From Lentzea flava (lineage in GTDB: Bacteria; Actinomycetota; Actinomycetes; Mycobacteriales; Pseudonocardiaceae): DNA of 64,000 nt. Shown in pieces: positions 24,232 through 32,995 of the stretch (within the stretch, counting starts at the first letter, position 1; each line of letters opens with the position of its first letter). The notes beneath the pieces are model-generated. The model did not search any database and was not told where the DNA came from. It saw nothing but the letters and a program-made list of their open reading frames with translations. The stretch is from the NCBI RefSeq assembly GCF_014648475.1, contig NZ_BMRE01000036.1, forward strand, positions 1 through 64,000. Reading direction: 5' to 3'. Made by a program: the position numbers and the translations under genes.

Positions 24232-26581
24232 TCCCGTTCTTTTCGAGGACCTTGCGCGCTCTTTCCCAGGCTTTCTGGGCGTCATCGACATGGCCCATCC
24301 GCTCGAGAGTCTCAGCGAGGATTGTCAAGCAGGTGGCGACGAATTCGTGGTCGGGTCCGAGAGCGGACTCCGCGATGGCGAGTCCCCGCAAGATCGCGTC
24401 TTTGCCTTCTTCTCCCCGGCCTGATTCGGAGAGGAGCTCACCGATGTGGCAGTAGATCGACGCGCTCTCGATGTGATCGGGTCCGTGGGTGGCGTTGAAG
24501 ATGGCCAAAGCGCCTTGTAAGCGGTGCATCGCCTCCTGGGACCGGCCCAACCAGCTGAGGACCGCGCCGAGATTCCCCAGACCGGTGGCGACCGTGGGAT
24601 GGCTGGAGCCGGCCCTGACCATGCGAATCGCGACAGCGCGTTCCAGCAGAGGAAGTGCTTCCGCGGACCGGCCGAGGAAGTGGTAAGCCATGCCCAGGTT
24701 CTCGAGGGCGTAGCAGAGTCCTGGGGGATAGACGGCTTCATACCGGGAAACGACGCGCTCGAGCAGCGAGACGGCCTCGGCGACTCGTCCTTGGTCGATC
24801 AGCGCGCGTCCGAGGTTGTTGAGGCTGGCCGCGACCCAGCGGCTGCCGGAGCCGTGGATCTCCGTCCGGATCGCGACGGCTCGCTCGAACAGCGGGATGG
24901 CGTCGCCGGTGCGGGAAATGAAGTGCAGATAGGTGGCGGCGCGGTCGAGCAGCCATCCGCTGTGCTCGTCGGCGGGCCCCGCCTGGGGCTCCGTCACCGC
25001 GAGCACGTGTGGGAGCAGAGAACGCCATCGGGGCCAGGCTGCGGGCTCGCCGATGATGTCCTGGGGCAGGTCGTTCCTGAGCAGCCGCCGGATCGTCGAG
25101 ACCTTCGGCTCCGCGGCGGAGACGGCGAGGTGGCGGGCCCGCAGCGACTCCTGCAGCAGGCGATGGACGATCGTCACCTCGGTATCAGTCCGTTGCACGA
25201 AGAACCACTTGACCAGTGGGCCGACGGTGTCCGTCCAGCTGAGCGGATCACGTGCCGCGTCGGCCAGAGCGGGAGGCAGGTGGTCGGGATGGCCGACGAA
25301 CAGGTCCAGCGGGACCGGTTCGGGTGCCATCCAGGCGAGCAGATCGAGAAGTTCGACGGCGGCGGGACTTTCCTCCGCCACCTTGGCCAGGGACATGTCC
25401 CACAGCGTCGACAGGGTTTCCGTCCGGCCGAGGACCTGCCCCCGGCTGATGAGGTCCACCGATCTGGCCGCGAAGAGAGCCAGGTACTCGTCGGGCGGGA
25501 GTCCGGTGGTCTCCAGGTACGCCGACGCCTGCTCGATGGCCAGCGGCAGGTCGCCCATGACGTCGGCGAGGTCGTTCGCCTGCTGTTCGGTGGCCGACGG
25601 CACGCGAAGCCGCAGCAACGCGACGCTTTCCGCGCGGCTGAGGACGTCGACGTCCAGAACCTTTCCCAGCGCGGTGAACCCGGCGCAGCGGGTGGTGATC
25701 AGAACGCTGCCCGCTCCGGACGGCCGGTAGGGGTGCAGCGCCGCCGGGTCGTCCGCGTTGTCGAACACCAGCAGCCATCGCTGCCTGCTCCGCAACGCAG
25801 CGAGGACCTGCGCGACGGTCGGTGGTGGGTCGGCGTCGAGGCCGAGCGCGACGCCGAGTTCCGCCAGGTGGTCCGGGATCAGCGTCGGCTGCTCGGCCGG
25901 GATCCACCAGACCACGTCGAACCGGCTCGCGAAGCGGTGGGCGTACTCGACGGCGATCTGCGTCTTCCCCACACCGCCCATGCCGTGCAACGAATGCACC
26001 GAGACCGTCGAGCCCGAGCGCAGCGCCTCGGCCAACCGGTCGAGCGACTCGACCCTGCCGGTGAAGTTGGGGTTGGGCGGCGGCACGTTCCACACATCGG
26101 GCAGGGCACCGGGAAAACCCGGCTTCACCCGAAGGCCGGGGAAATCGGGGCGTTCTCCAGGCTTCAGCCGTCCGGTCGCCGCTCCCTGGACCGTCCGCAG
26201 CAGCTGGCTTCGTGCAGCGCTCTCATCCAGTCCGAACAGATCCGCTGAGACGATCGATCCCAGCAAGCCCGGCTGCTCGCAGTCCTCCACCCGCAGCGGG
26301 ATCAGCTTCCGACTCCCGCCGTTTGCATCGTCACGCCACGCGGCCTGCCACTCGGACGTGCCGTAGACGGACTTCAGATAGGCGGCGGACAGCACGGCGA
26401 TCGTGCGTTCGGAGTGCTGGACCCCGCGATGCATCACGTCGACCCAGTTGGTGCCGGGCACCATGTCCCACGCCTGCAGGAGCACCCGGTGACCCTGCTC
26501 CTCAAGCTGCCAGGCGATCCACTCGGCCCAGGCGCGATCGACCCCGGTGTAGGACACGAAGAAGTCCCATGCGTCGTCCAC
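24215..26581 (-). CDS. TIR-NB-ARC-TPR protein (prokaryotic NLR-like STAND ATPase)
   Basis: A 788-residue three-part protein. TIR domain, about 1-130: WDFFVSYTGVDRAWAEWIAW with a likely catalytic Glu77 in YGTSEWQAAW. NB-ARC ATPase, about 170-450: HGMGGVGKTQIAVEYAHRF (P-loop), WLLVFDNADD (Walker B), VLITTRCAG (sensor), GDLPLAIEQASAYL (GxP). TPR array, about 560-780: repeats of the form ASLNNLGRALIDQGRVAEAV. TIR domains of this kind can cleave NAD; STAND proteins oligomerise on sensing a ligand. It is a candidate anti-phage or signalling protein, but stands alone without known defence neighbours. Confidence 0.85.
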   Translation of the reverse strand: MDDAWDFFVSYTGVDRAWAEWIAWQLEEQGHRVLLQAWDMVPGTNWVDVMHRGVQHSERTIAVLSAAYLKSVYGTSEWQAAWRDDANGGSRKLIPLRVEDCEQPGLLGSIVSADLFGLDESAARSQLLRTVQGAATGRLKPGERPDFPGLRVKPGFPGALPDVWNVPPPNPNFTGRVESLDRLAEALRSGSTVSVHSLHGMGGVGKTQIAVEYAHRFASRFDVVWWIPAEQPTLIPDHLAELGVALGLDADPPPTVAQVLAALRSRQRWLLVFDNADDPAALHPYRPSGAGSVLITTRCAGFTALGKVLDVDVLSRAESVALLRLRVPSATEQQANDLADVMGDLPLAIEQASAYLETTGLPPDEYLALFAARSVDLISRGQVLGRTETLSTLWDMSLAKVAEESPAAVELLDLLAWMAPEPVPLDLFVGHPDHLPPALADAARDPLSWTDTVGPLVKWFFVQRTDTEVTIVHRLLQESLRARHLAVSAAEPKVSTIRRLLRNDLPQDIIGEPAAWPRWRSLLPHVLAVTEPQAGPADEHSGWLLDRAATYLHFISRTGDAIPLFERAVAIRTEIHGSGSRWVAASLNNLGRALIDQGRVAEAVSLLERVVSRYEAVYPPGLCYALENLGMAYHFLGRSAEALPLLERAVAIRMVRAGSSHPTVATGLGNLGAVLSWLGRSQEAMHRLQGALAIFNATHGPDHIESASIYCHIGELLSESGRGEEGKDAILRGLAIAESALGPDHEFVATCLTILAETLERMGHVDDAQKAWERARKVLEKNGKGAAS

Positions 26582-26657
26582 CCGGAAATCCGCCCCTCAC
26601 AGCGTGTGCATCTGGTCACATCGCACGCCGCGAAACGAGGGTTACACCCAAACGACA

Positions 26658-26693
26658 GAACGGCGCCGCGTCCCGAGGGATGCGGCGCCGTTC
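26658..26693 (-). terminator. Terminator of sodN
   Basis: GAACGGCGCCGC (26658-26669) pairs with GCGGCGCCGTTC (26682-26693), starting about 11 bp after the sodN stop. The 121-bp gap to the TIR gene holds nothing else obvious. Confidence 0.8.
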
Positions 26694-26703
26694 CAGGGGA
26701 AAC

Positions 26704-27111
26704 TCAGCCCTGCTTGGTCTCCCAGAAGATCTTGTCGATCTGGGCGATCAGGTCGAGGAGAGCCTGGCCGGTGGCCGGGTCCATCGAGCCCTTCGTGCCC
26801 GACGCGCCCGCGGCCTTGGTGGCGCGGTTGAAGAGGTCGTGCAGCTCGGGGTACTTCTCGAAGTGCGGCGGCTTGAAGTAGTCCGTCCACAGCACCCACA
26901 GGTGGTGCTTGACGAGCTCGCTGCGCTGCTCCTTGATCAGGACGGCGCGCTCCCGGAACTCCGGGTCCTCGTTGGCCTGGTACTTCTCCTGGACCGCCTT
27001 GATCGACTCGGCCTCGATGCGGGCCTGCGCCGGGTCGTAGACGCCGCAGGGCAGGTCGCAGTGCGCGGTTGCCTCGACGCGCGGGCGGAGAATGCGCGAC
27101 ACGAGTCGCAT
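26704..27111 (-). CDS. sodN: Nickel superoxide dismutase
   Basis: A 135-residue NiSOD precursor. The nickel hook HCDLPCGVYDP follows a 16-residue leader (MRLVSRILRPRVEATA); in this family the leader is cut off so that the His becomes the N-terminal ligand. AQARIEAESIKAV, LVKHHLWVLWTDYFKPPHFE and the C-terminal LDLIAQIDKIFWETK match the Streptomyces enzyme. Cytoplasmic superoxide dismutation. The ATG at 27111 has GGAGGAACG directly upstream. The processing protease sodX is transcribed divergently 73 bp away. Confidence 0.96.
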   Translation of the reverse strand: MRLVSRILRPRVEATAHCDLPCGVYDPAQARIEAESIKAVQEKYQANEDPEFRERAVLIKEQRSELVKHHLWVLWTDYFKPPHFEKYPELHDLFNRATKAAGASGTKGSMDPATGQALLDLIAQIDKIFWETKQG

Positions 27112-27184
27112 CGTTCCTCCCAGAATGAAAACAGTGGATGCTCCGACAAGAAGGACCCTACTCCGGCTGACCGAAGGGTGATCG

Positions 27185-27487
27185 TTGAGACCGCGCCTCT
27201 CCACCGTGCTCGTCACGGGGCCGTCGATGGTGCCTGCCCTGCGCCACGAGGACATCGTGCTGGTCAGATGGGGTGCCGCGCCCAAAATCAACGACGTCGT
27301 GCTCGTCCGGTGGGCCAGCAGACCCGGTCAGTTGTCGATCAAGCGTGCCTCCCACCCTGTGGACGGCGGGTGGCACGTCGTGGGAGACAACCCCTTCGCG
27401 AGCACCGACTCCGAGCAACTCGGGCCCGCCGAGGTGCTCGGAGTCGTCAAAGCCCGGCTGTGGCCGCGGCCTCGGCTCAGGCTTTGA
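27185..27487 (+). CDS. sodX: Nickel SOD maturation protease SodX (S26 family)
   Basis: A 100-residue signal-peptidase-like protein without a membrane segment. The Ser of VTGPSMVPAL and the Lys of GQLSIKRASH form the catalytic dyad, and GDNPFASTDSEQLG is the usual C-terminal box. It removes the SodN leader. The start appears to be TTG at 27185 behind AAGGGTGATC. The last 11 bases overlap the end of the convergent epimerase gene. Confidence 0.9.
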   Translation: MRPRLSTVLVTGPSMVPALRHEDIVLVRWGAAPKINDVVLVRWASRPGQLSIKRASHPVDGGWHVVGDNPFASTDSEQLGPAEVLGVVKARLWPRPRLRL

Positions 27488-28076
27488 GGGACGCGTACAG
27501 CGCCAGGCAGTCCTCGTAGCGCGGCAGCATGCCTGCCTCGTAGGCCTCGGCCAGGGTCGGCGCGGCCTTGTCCTTTTCCGAGAGCAGGAATTCGAGCTCG
27601 CGTGGCCACGGCAGGTCCAGTGCGGGGTCGAGCGGGGTCAGGCCGTGCTCGCCGGACGGGTTGTAGGCGGTGGAGCAGAGGTAGTTCAGGGTCGTGTCGT
27701 CTTCCAGCGCGATCATGGCGTGGCCCAGGCCCTCGGGGAGGTACACGGCGTTGCACTTCGCCTCGGACAGCAGGACGGCGTCCCACTGGCCGAACGTGGG
27801 GGAGCCGACGCGGATGTCGATGACCACGTCGATGAGCGAGCCGCGCGGGCAGAAGACGTACTTGGCCTGGGACGGCGGGACGTCCGCGTAGTGGATGCCG
27901 CGGATGGTCCCGGCGCGCGAGACGCTGTGGTTCGTCTGGGCGACCTTCAGCGGGTGCCCCACCGCCTCGACGAAGGCGGCCTCCTGGTACGGCGAGACGA
28001 ACACGCCGCGGTCGTCGGGGAATGTCCTCGGGGTGAACTCGAACGCGCCGTCAATTTTCAGCGAACTCGCCTGCAT
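27477..28076 (-). CDS. rmlC: dTDP-4-dehydrorhamnose 3,5-epimerase family protein
   Basis: A 199-residue cupin epimerase. GTIRGIHYADVPPSQAKYVF contains the catalytic His, SLIDVVIDIRVGSPTFGQW is the signature strand, and STAYNPSGEHGL carries the catalytic Tyr region. RmlC converts dTDP-4-keto-6-deoxyglucose to the rhamnose-configured ketone; related enzymes act in deoxysugar pathways of antibiotics. No other dTDP-sugar gene is nearby, so rhamnose versus another deoxysugar is not settled. Confidence 0.8.
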   Translation of the reverse strand: MQASSLKIDGAFEFTPRTFPDDRGVFVSPYQEAAFVEAVGHPLKVAQTNHSVSRAGTIRGIHYADVPPSQAKYVFCPRGSLIDVVIDIRVGSPTFGQWDAVLLSEAKCNAVYLPEGLGHAMIALEDDTTLNYLCSTAYNPSGEHGLTPLDPALDLPWPRELEFLLSEKDKAAPTLAEAYEAGMLPRYEDCLALYASLKA

Positions 28077-28408
28077 GCCGTCACTCTAAGGCGTCAATGT
28101 TTCTTGACCGATCGGGTGCTTCCTGCCTGCATAAACCGACCGGTCGGTGCAGAAAACCGGACGGACGTCTTGCTACATGCCCTCTGACCTGCGGAAAAAG
28201 TGTGATCCCCGCCGCAGACAGCGGAGCGGGTCCCTGCCACACTTCCGTCACCCGCAGCACTCGGGTGGCTTTCCGGCGCAACTCGCCGGAGCGCCTCGAC
28301 CGAGTTTCCAGGCCCCGTGTACCCGGCGTGACAACGCTGGGCCGGTGCGCCGTTTGGTGATGAGCCCAGATGGGGCTACTACGCCGCCCGCACCGCAGGA
28401 GGGACGCC
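28077..28408. other. Intergenic region upstream of rmlC and the malic enzyme gene
   Basis: About 330 bp between divergent genes, with no convincing coding sequence. It contains a 14-bp perfect palindrome ACCGACCGGTCGGT (28135-28148), of the kind TetR-type repressors bind, located 60-70 bp upstream of rmlC. No tetR gene is in the window. Confidence 0.45.
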
Positions 28409-29605
28409 GTGACAGCAGTGAACGAAGCCCGTATCGAGAACTCCGATCCGACGAAGCTGACGGACGAGGAGATCTTCAACGCGCACGTGGGCGGGAAGCT
28501 CGAGGTCGGCGCGACCGCCTCGCTCGCTGACCCGAAAGCGCTGTCCATCGCCTACACCCCCGGTGTCGCACGGGTGAGCAAGGCCATCGCCCAGGACGCG
28601 AGCCTCGCCGCGAAGTACACCTGGGCGCACCGCCTGGTCGTCGTCGTGAGCGACGGCACCGCCGTGCTCGGCCTCGGTGACATCGGCCCCAGCGCGTCCC
28701 TGCCCGTCATGGAGGGCAAGTCCGCGCTGTTCAAGACGTTCGGTGGTCTCGATTCCATCCCGCTCGTGCTCAACACGACGGACGTGGACGAGATCGTCGA
28801 GACCCTGGTCCGGCTGCGCCCGTCGTTCGGCGCGGTCAACCTCGAGGACGTGTCGGCGCCGCGCTGCTTCGAGCTGGAGCAGAAGCTGATCGAGGCGCTC
28901 GACTGCCCCGTCATGCACGACGACCAGCACGGCACGGCCGTCGTGTCGCTCGCCGCGCTCAACGGCGCGAACACGGTGCTCGGCAAGAACATCGGTGACC
29001 AGCGGGTGGTCATCTCCGGTGCGGGTGCCGCTGGCATCGCGATCGCCAAGATCCTGCTCGCCGCCGGCGTCGGCGAGATCACGCTGCTCGACTCGCGCGG
29101 CATCGTCCGCACCGGGCGCGCCGGCCTCAACCCGATCAAGGAAGAGATCGCGGCGGTCACCAATCAGAGCAACCTCGACGGCGGCATCGACGTGGCTCTG
29201 CGCGGCGCGGACGTCTTCATCGGCGTGTCGTCGTCGAAGGTGTCCGAGGACCTGATCGCGAGCATGGCGGACGACTCGATCGTGTTCGCACTGTCCAACC
29301 CGGACCCCGAGGTGCACCCGGACGTCGCCGCCCGGCACGCCGCCATCGTGGCGACCGGCCGCAGCGACTTCCCGAACCAGATCAACAACGTGCTCGCGTT
29401 CCCCGGCATTTTCCGCGGGGCGCTCGACGCGGGTGCGCGCAGGATCACCGAGGGCATGAAGCTCGCGGCCGCCGATGCCATTCTTGCCGTCGCGAAAGAT
29501 GATTTGGGTCCAGACCGAATTGTTCCGTCCGCACTGGACCCGCGCGTCGGACCCGAGGTCGCGGCGGCTGTCGCCGTGGCCGCGAAGGCCGACGGAGTCG
29601 CCTGA
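28409..29605 (+). CDS. NAD(P)-dependent malic enzyme
   Basis: A 398-residue short-form malic enzyme that decarboxylates malate to pyruvate. IAYTPGVARVSKAIAQD carries the conserved Tyr of the substrate site, LEDVSAPRCFELE and CPVMHDDQHGTAVV the metal-binding acids, VVISGAGAAGIAIAKIL the dinucleotide fold, and FALSNPDPEVHPD the conserved NPxPE-like motif. The GTG at 28409 follows AGGAGGGA at ideal spacing. Cofactor preference is not resolved from the sequence. Confidence 0.92.
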   Translation: MTAVNEARIENSDPTKLTDEEIFNAHVGGKLEVGATASLADPKALSIAYTPGVARVSKAIAQDASLAAKYTWAHRLVVVVSDGTAVLGLGDIGPSASLPVMEGKSALFKTFGGLDSIPLVLNTTDVDEIVETLVRLRPSFGAVNLEDVSAPRCFELEQKLIEALDCPVMHDDQHGTAVVSLAALNGANTVLGKNIGDQRVVISGAGAAGIAIAKILLAAGVGEITLLDSRGIVRTGRAGLNPIKEEIAAVTNQSNLDGGIDVALRGADVFIGVSSSKVSEDLIASMADDSIVFALSNPDPEVHPDVAARHAAIVATGRSDFPNQINNVLAFPGIFRGALDAGARRITEGMKLAAADAILAVAKDDLGPDRIVPSALDPRVGPEVAAAVAVAAKADGVA

Positions 29606-29717
29606 TCCAACCCGAACATTCGCCACCTTTGTGCAAGTTGACGAGTACCGGAACCACGAACGTGGCTTTTCGTTAACCCGTCAAGGGGTGGGCGATGACG
29701 CTCCGAAGCGCTACCGT

Positions 29718-29749
29718 CCCTCTCCTCGGGTGTTCACCCGAGGAGAGGG
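29718..29749. terminator. Perfect 15-bp inverted repeat after the malic enzyme gene
   Basis: CCCTCTCCTCGGGTG (29718-29732) and its complement (29735-29749) are separated by TT. It lies 113 bp past the malic enzyme stop and 82 bp before the GTG of the GGDEF-EAL gene, so it may be a terminator or an operator for the downstream gene. No gene is seen in 29606-29830. Confidence 0.55.
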
Positions 29750-29830
29750 TTCGTGTTTGCCGCCGTTCGGGTGCCGTTGTCGTGCCCACCCGAATTGCCG
29801 CGGGCGGCGGATGCGGGAGAGGGTGGGCCG

Positions 29831-32800
29831 GTGCCCAAGTGGGTAGGACGCGCGACGGTGGTGAACGGCCGTGCACGGACGGCTGCCAAGCCTCCGGTGA
29901 CGCTCGACGGGCTGACCCTGCCCGACGCGCCGTCGTTGCTCGTCGACGTCAAGGGCGTCGTCATGCAGGCGAACCCCGCCGCCGTGGAGCTCGCCGGCGC
30001 GCAGGGAGCCGACGACCTCGTCGGGCACCCGCTGGGTGAGCTGCTCCTCGGTGCCCAGTCCGACCTGCGGTTGTTGCGCTGCGACGGCACCGAGCTGCCG
30101 GTGCGCGTGGCCAGGCACGCCGTCCCGGGAACGGGACTGCAGGCCGTTCTGCTGATCGACGTCTCCGACCTCGCGGCGGCCGCGGACGCGTTGCGCGACG
30201 AACAGCGCCGCCTGCGCAAGGTCCAGCGGGTCGCCGAGCTGGGCTCGTGGGAGTACGACCCGGAAACCGGTCTGACCGTCTGGTCGGACACGCACTACGA
30301 ACTTCTCGGCGTCGAACGCGGCGCCGTCGTGCCGGGCGCCCAGGCCGTTCTGGACGTCGTGCACCCCGACGACTACGACATGGTCGAGTCGTACTGGCAG
30401 GGCCGCGAGATCACCGGCGATCCGATCGACATCGAGTACCGGATCGTGCGCCCGGACGGGCAGCTGCGGTGGATCCGCGGTGTCGCCGAGGCGAGACTGA
30501 CCGACGACGGCCGCCTCGACAAGATCACCGGCTACATCCGCGACATCACCGAGTCCAAGCGCGCCGCCACCGAGCTCGCCCAGGAACGCGCGCGGCTGCT
30601 CGAAGCCCAGCGCATCGCCCGCATCGGCAGCTGGGCCTACGAGACCGGCACGCGCGCCGTGCACCGCAGCGAAGTGCTGATGGAGATGTACGGCGAGCTG
30701 GGCATGACGCCGGACGACGACCTGCTGAGCGGCGTGCACCCGGACGACAGGGAAGCCGTCAAGGAGATCCGGCACCAGCTGCTGCACGCCCGTGACGACG
30801 CCCCGGTCGAGGTCGAGGTCCGCAGCGAGATCGGCGACCGCGTCTACATCTGCCGCGCCCGCGCCGAGATCTCGCCCTCCGGCAGGGTGGAGCGCTACCA
30901 CGGCACCATCCAGGACGTCACCGAAGCCCGCGCGCTGGAACGCCAGATGCGCGACGACCGCCGAAGACTGGCGGACGCGCAGCAGGCGGCCCGCCTCGGC
31001 ATGTGGGAGTGGAACCCCGCCACCGGCGAGGTCGTCTGGTCCGACATGCTCCGCGAGCTCTACCTCATCCCCGCGGACGTCGCCGGCACCTACCAGTACT
31101 ACCTCGACCTCGTGCACCCGGAGGACCGCGCCTGGGTCGACGACCTGTGGCGCCAGCTCGCCGTCGACGAGGTCGCGGTGCAGTGCGAGCACCGCGTGAT
31201 CCGCAGCGACGGTTCGACGCGGATCTTCCGCTGCCACGGCATGATCGTCCACGACCCGCAGGGCAAGCAGCTCGCCGTCGGCACCGCCCAGGACGTCACC
31301 GAACAGCGTGCGGCCGAGGCCCGCATGAAGCGCTCCTCGCAGCGGTTCACCGACCTGGTGTCGGTCACGCCCGTCGGCATCGGCCTGTTCGACGAGGCCG
31401 AGCGCCTGGTCGACGCCAACGACGCGTTGTGCGACCTGCTCGGCATGGAGCTGGAGCAGCTGCGCGGTATGACCGCCGAGCAGCTCACCCACCCCGAGGA
31501 CACCTCACCGGCGCTGCAGTGGGCGGCCGAGCGCACGCAGAAGATCCCGCAGCGCATTCTCGTCCGCCCCGATGGCGAGAAGGTCTACTGCGAGCTGCAC
31601 ATCGCGCTGTCCGTTCAGGACGACGGCCGCCGCTTCTGGCTGATCGTGTTCCTCGACATCACCGAGCGCCGTCGTACCGCGGAAGCCCTGCGCCACCAGG
31701 CCACGCACGACGAGCTGACGGGCCTCCCGAACCGCGCGCTGGTGAAGGAGATGCTCGGCAAGCTGCTGGACGGCCCCGGCCGCTCCAAGGTCGCTGTGTT
31801 CTTCTGCGACATCGACAACTTCAAGCGCGTCAACGACTCCCTCGGCCACGACGCGGGCGACGAGCTGCTGGTCGCCCTGGCCCGCCGGCTGGAGGGCGGC
31901 CTGCCCGACGGCTGCACGGCCGCGCGCCTGTCCGGCGACGAGTACGTGATCATCTGCGAGGACATCGACTCCGTCGGTGGCGTGGATGCGTTGGCCACCA
32001 GGGTCGCCTCGTTGCTGCGGACCGCGGTTCCGGTGCACGGCCAGCTCGTCCGCGTCTCGGCCTCGATCGGCGCCGCCGTGCCGAACGGGTCGCGGGCCAA
32101 CGGCGCCGACTTGCTTCGTTTCGCCGACGCCGCGATGTTCGAGGCGAAGCGCAACGGTGCCGGACGCGTGTCGCTGGCTTCGGCGGCGCTGATCGCGTCC
32201 GCGGACCGCCAGGTGCACCTCGAAGGCCAGCTGCGCGACGCGTTACAGCACGACGGCCTGGCGTTGCACTTCCAGCCGGTCGTCGGCGTGGACGGCGCCG
32301 TGCTGACCGCCGAGGCCCTGGTGCGCTGGCCGCACCCCGACCGCGGCCTGCTGCCCCCTGACGTGTTTCTGCCGGTCGCCGAGCAGGGCGACCTGATGCG
32401 CGAACTGGACCGCTGGGTGCTGCGCACGGCGTTGAAGGAGGCCGCGACCTGGCCCGCGCCCGACGGCCGCCCGGTGTCCGTGGCGGTGAACCTGGCGGGT
32501 CTGGTGCCGGGCGATCCCGAGTTCGTCGACATCGTGTCGAACGCGATCATGGAATCCGGCGTGCCCTGGGACCGCGTGGTGCTGGAGCTGGTCGAGACCG
32601 CGCTGGTCGACCTGCCCTCGCGCGTCCGCCAGTCGATGGACGAGCTGGTGCAGCGCGGCGTGCAGTTCGCCGTCGACGACTTCGGCACCGGCTACTCGTC
32701 GCTCGCCCGCCTGAAGGACCTGCCGGCGCAGATCATCAAGGTGGACCGGCGGTTCGTGTCCGGTGTGGGCAACGACTCGTCGGACTTCGCCGTGGCCCGC

Positions 32801-32995
32801 GCGGTCGTGGACATGGCGCGGGCGATGGGGCGCAGGTGCGTGGCCGAGGGTGTGGAGACGGCCACGCAGTTCCACGTGCTGCGCGGTGTCGGGGTGGACG
32901 CGTACCAGGGCTGGCTGTTCTCGCGTCCGGTGCCGCCCAAGGAGTTCCGCGCGGTGCTAGCTCTCGGGCCGCTCCACATACCGCGCGCTGGCTGA
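29831..32995 (+). CDS. Multi-PAS GGDEF-EAL protein (cyclic-di-GMP turnover)
   Basis: About 1054 residues, no membrane segment. Five PAS-like modules in series are visible; three share openings such as LGSWEYDPETG, IGSWAYETGTR and LGMWEWNPATG, and the last reads RFTDLVSVTPVGIGLFDEAE. The GGDEF domain has FFCDIDNFKRVNDSLGHDAG but the active loop is LSGDEYVII (SGDEY for GGDEF). The EAL domain keeps EALVRW, NLAG, ELVET, DDFGTGYSSL, IIKVDRRFV and VAEGVE, a full phosphodiesterase set. GTG 29831 (after GGGAGAGGG) is preferred over GTG 29753, which abuts a hairpin. Its 3' end overlaps the convergent gene by 39 bp. Confidence 0.85.
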   Translation: MPKWVGRATVVNGRARTAAKPPVTLDGLTLPDAPSLLVDVKGVVMQANPAAVELAGAQGADDLVGHPLGELLLGAQSDLRLLRCDGTELPVRVARHAVPGTGLQAVLLIDVSDLAAAADALRDEQRRLRKVQRVAELGSWEYDPETGLTVWSDTHYELLGVERGAVVPGAQAVLDVVHPDDYDMVESYWQGREITGDPIDIEYRIVRPDGQLRWIRGVAEARLTDDGRLDKITGYIRDITESKRAATELAQERARLLEAQRIARIGSWAYETGTRAVHRSEVLMEMYGELGMTPDDDLLSGVHPDDREAVKEIRHQLLHARDDAPVEVEVRSEIGDRVYICRARAEISPSGRVERYHGTIQDVTEARALERQMRDDRRRLADAQQAARLGMWEWNPATGEVVWSDMLRELYLIPADVAGTYQYYLDLVHPEDRAWVDDLWRQLAVDEVAVQCEHRVIRSDGSTRIFRCHGMIVHDPQGKQLAVGTAQDVTEQRAAEARMKRSSQRFTDLVSVTPVGIGLFDEAERLVDANDALCDLLGMELEQLRGMTAEQLTHPEDTSPALQWAAERTQKIPQRILVRPDGEKVYCELHIALSVQDDGRRFWLIVFLDITERRRTAEALRHQATHDELTGLPNRALVKEMLGKLLDGPGRSKVAVFFCDIDNFKRVNDSLGHDAGDELLVALARRLEGGLPDGCTAARLSGDEYVIICEDIDSVGGVDALATRVASLLRTAVPVHGQLVRVSASIGAAVPNGSRANGADLLRFADAAMFEAKRNGAGRVSLASAALIASADRQVHLEGQLRDALQHDGLALHFQPVVGVDGAVLTAEALVRWPHPDRGLLPPDVFLPVAEQGDLMRELDRWVLRTALKEAATWPAPDGRPVSVAVNLAGLVPGDPEFVDIVSNAIMESGVPWDRVVLELVETALVDLPSRVRQSMDELVQRGVQFAVDDFGTGYSSLARLKDLPAQIIKVDRRFVSGVGNDSSDFAVARAVVDMARAMGRRCVAEGVETATQFHVLRGVGVDAYQGWLFSRPVPPKEFRAVLALGPLHIPRAG

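Noticed and set aside
27112..27184. Nur-type nickel operator between sodN and sodX
   Set aside because: No TTGCAA-type dyad is visible in the 73-bp interval.
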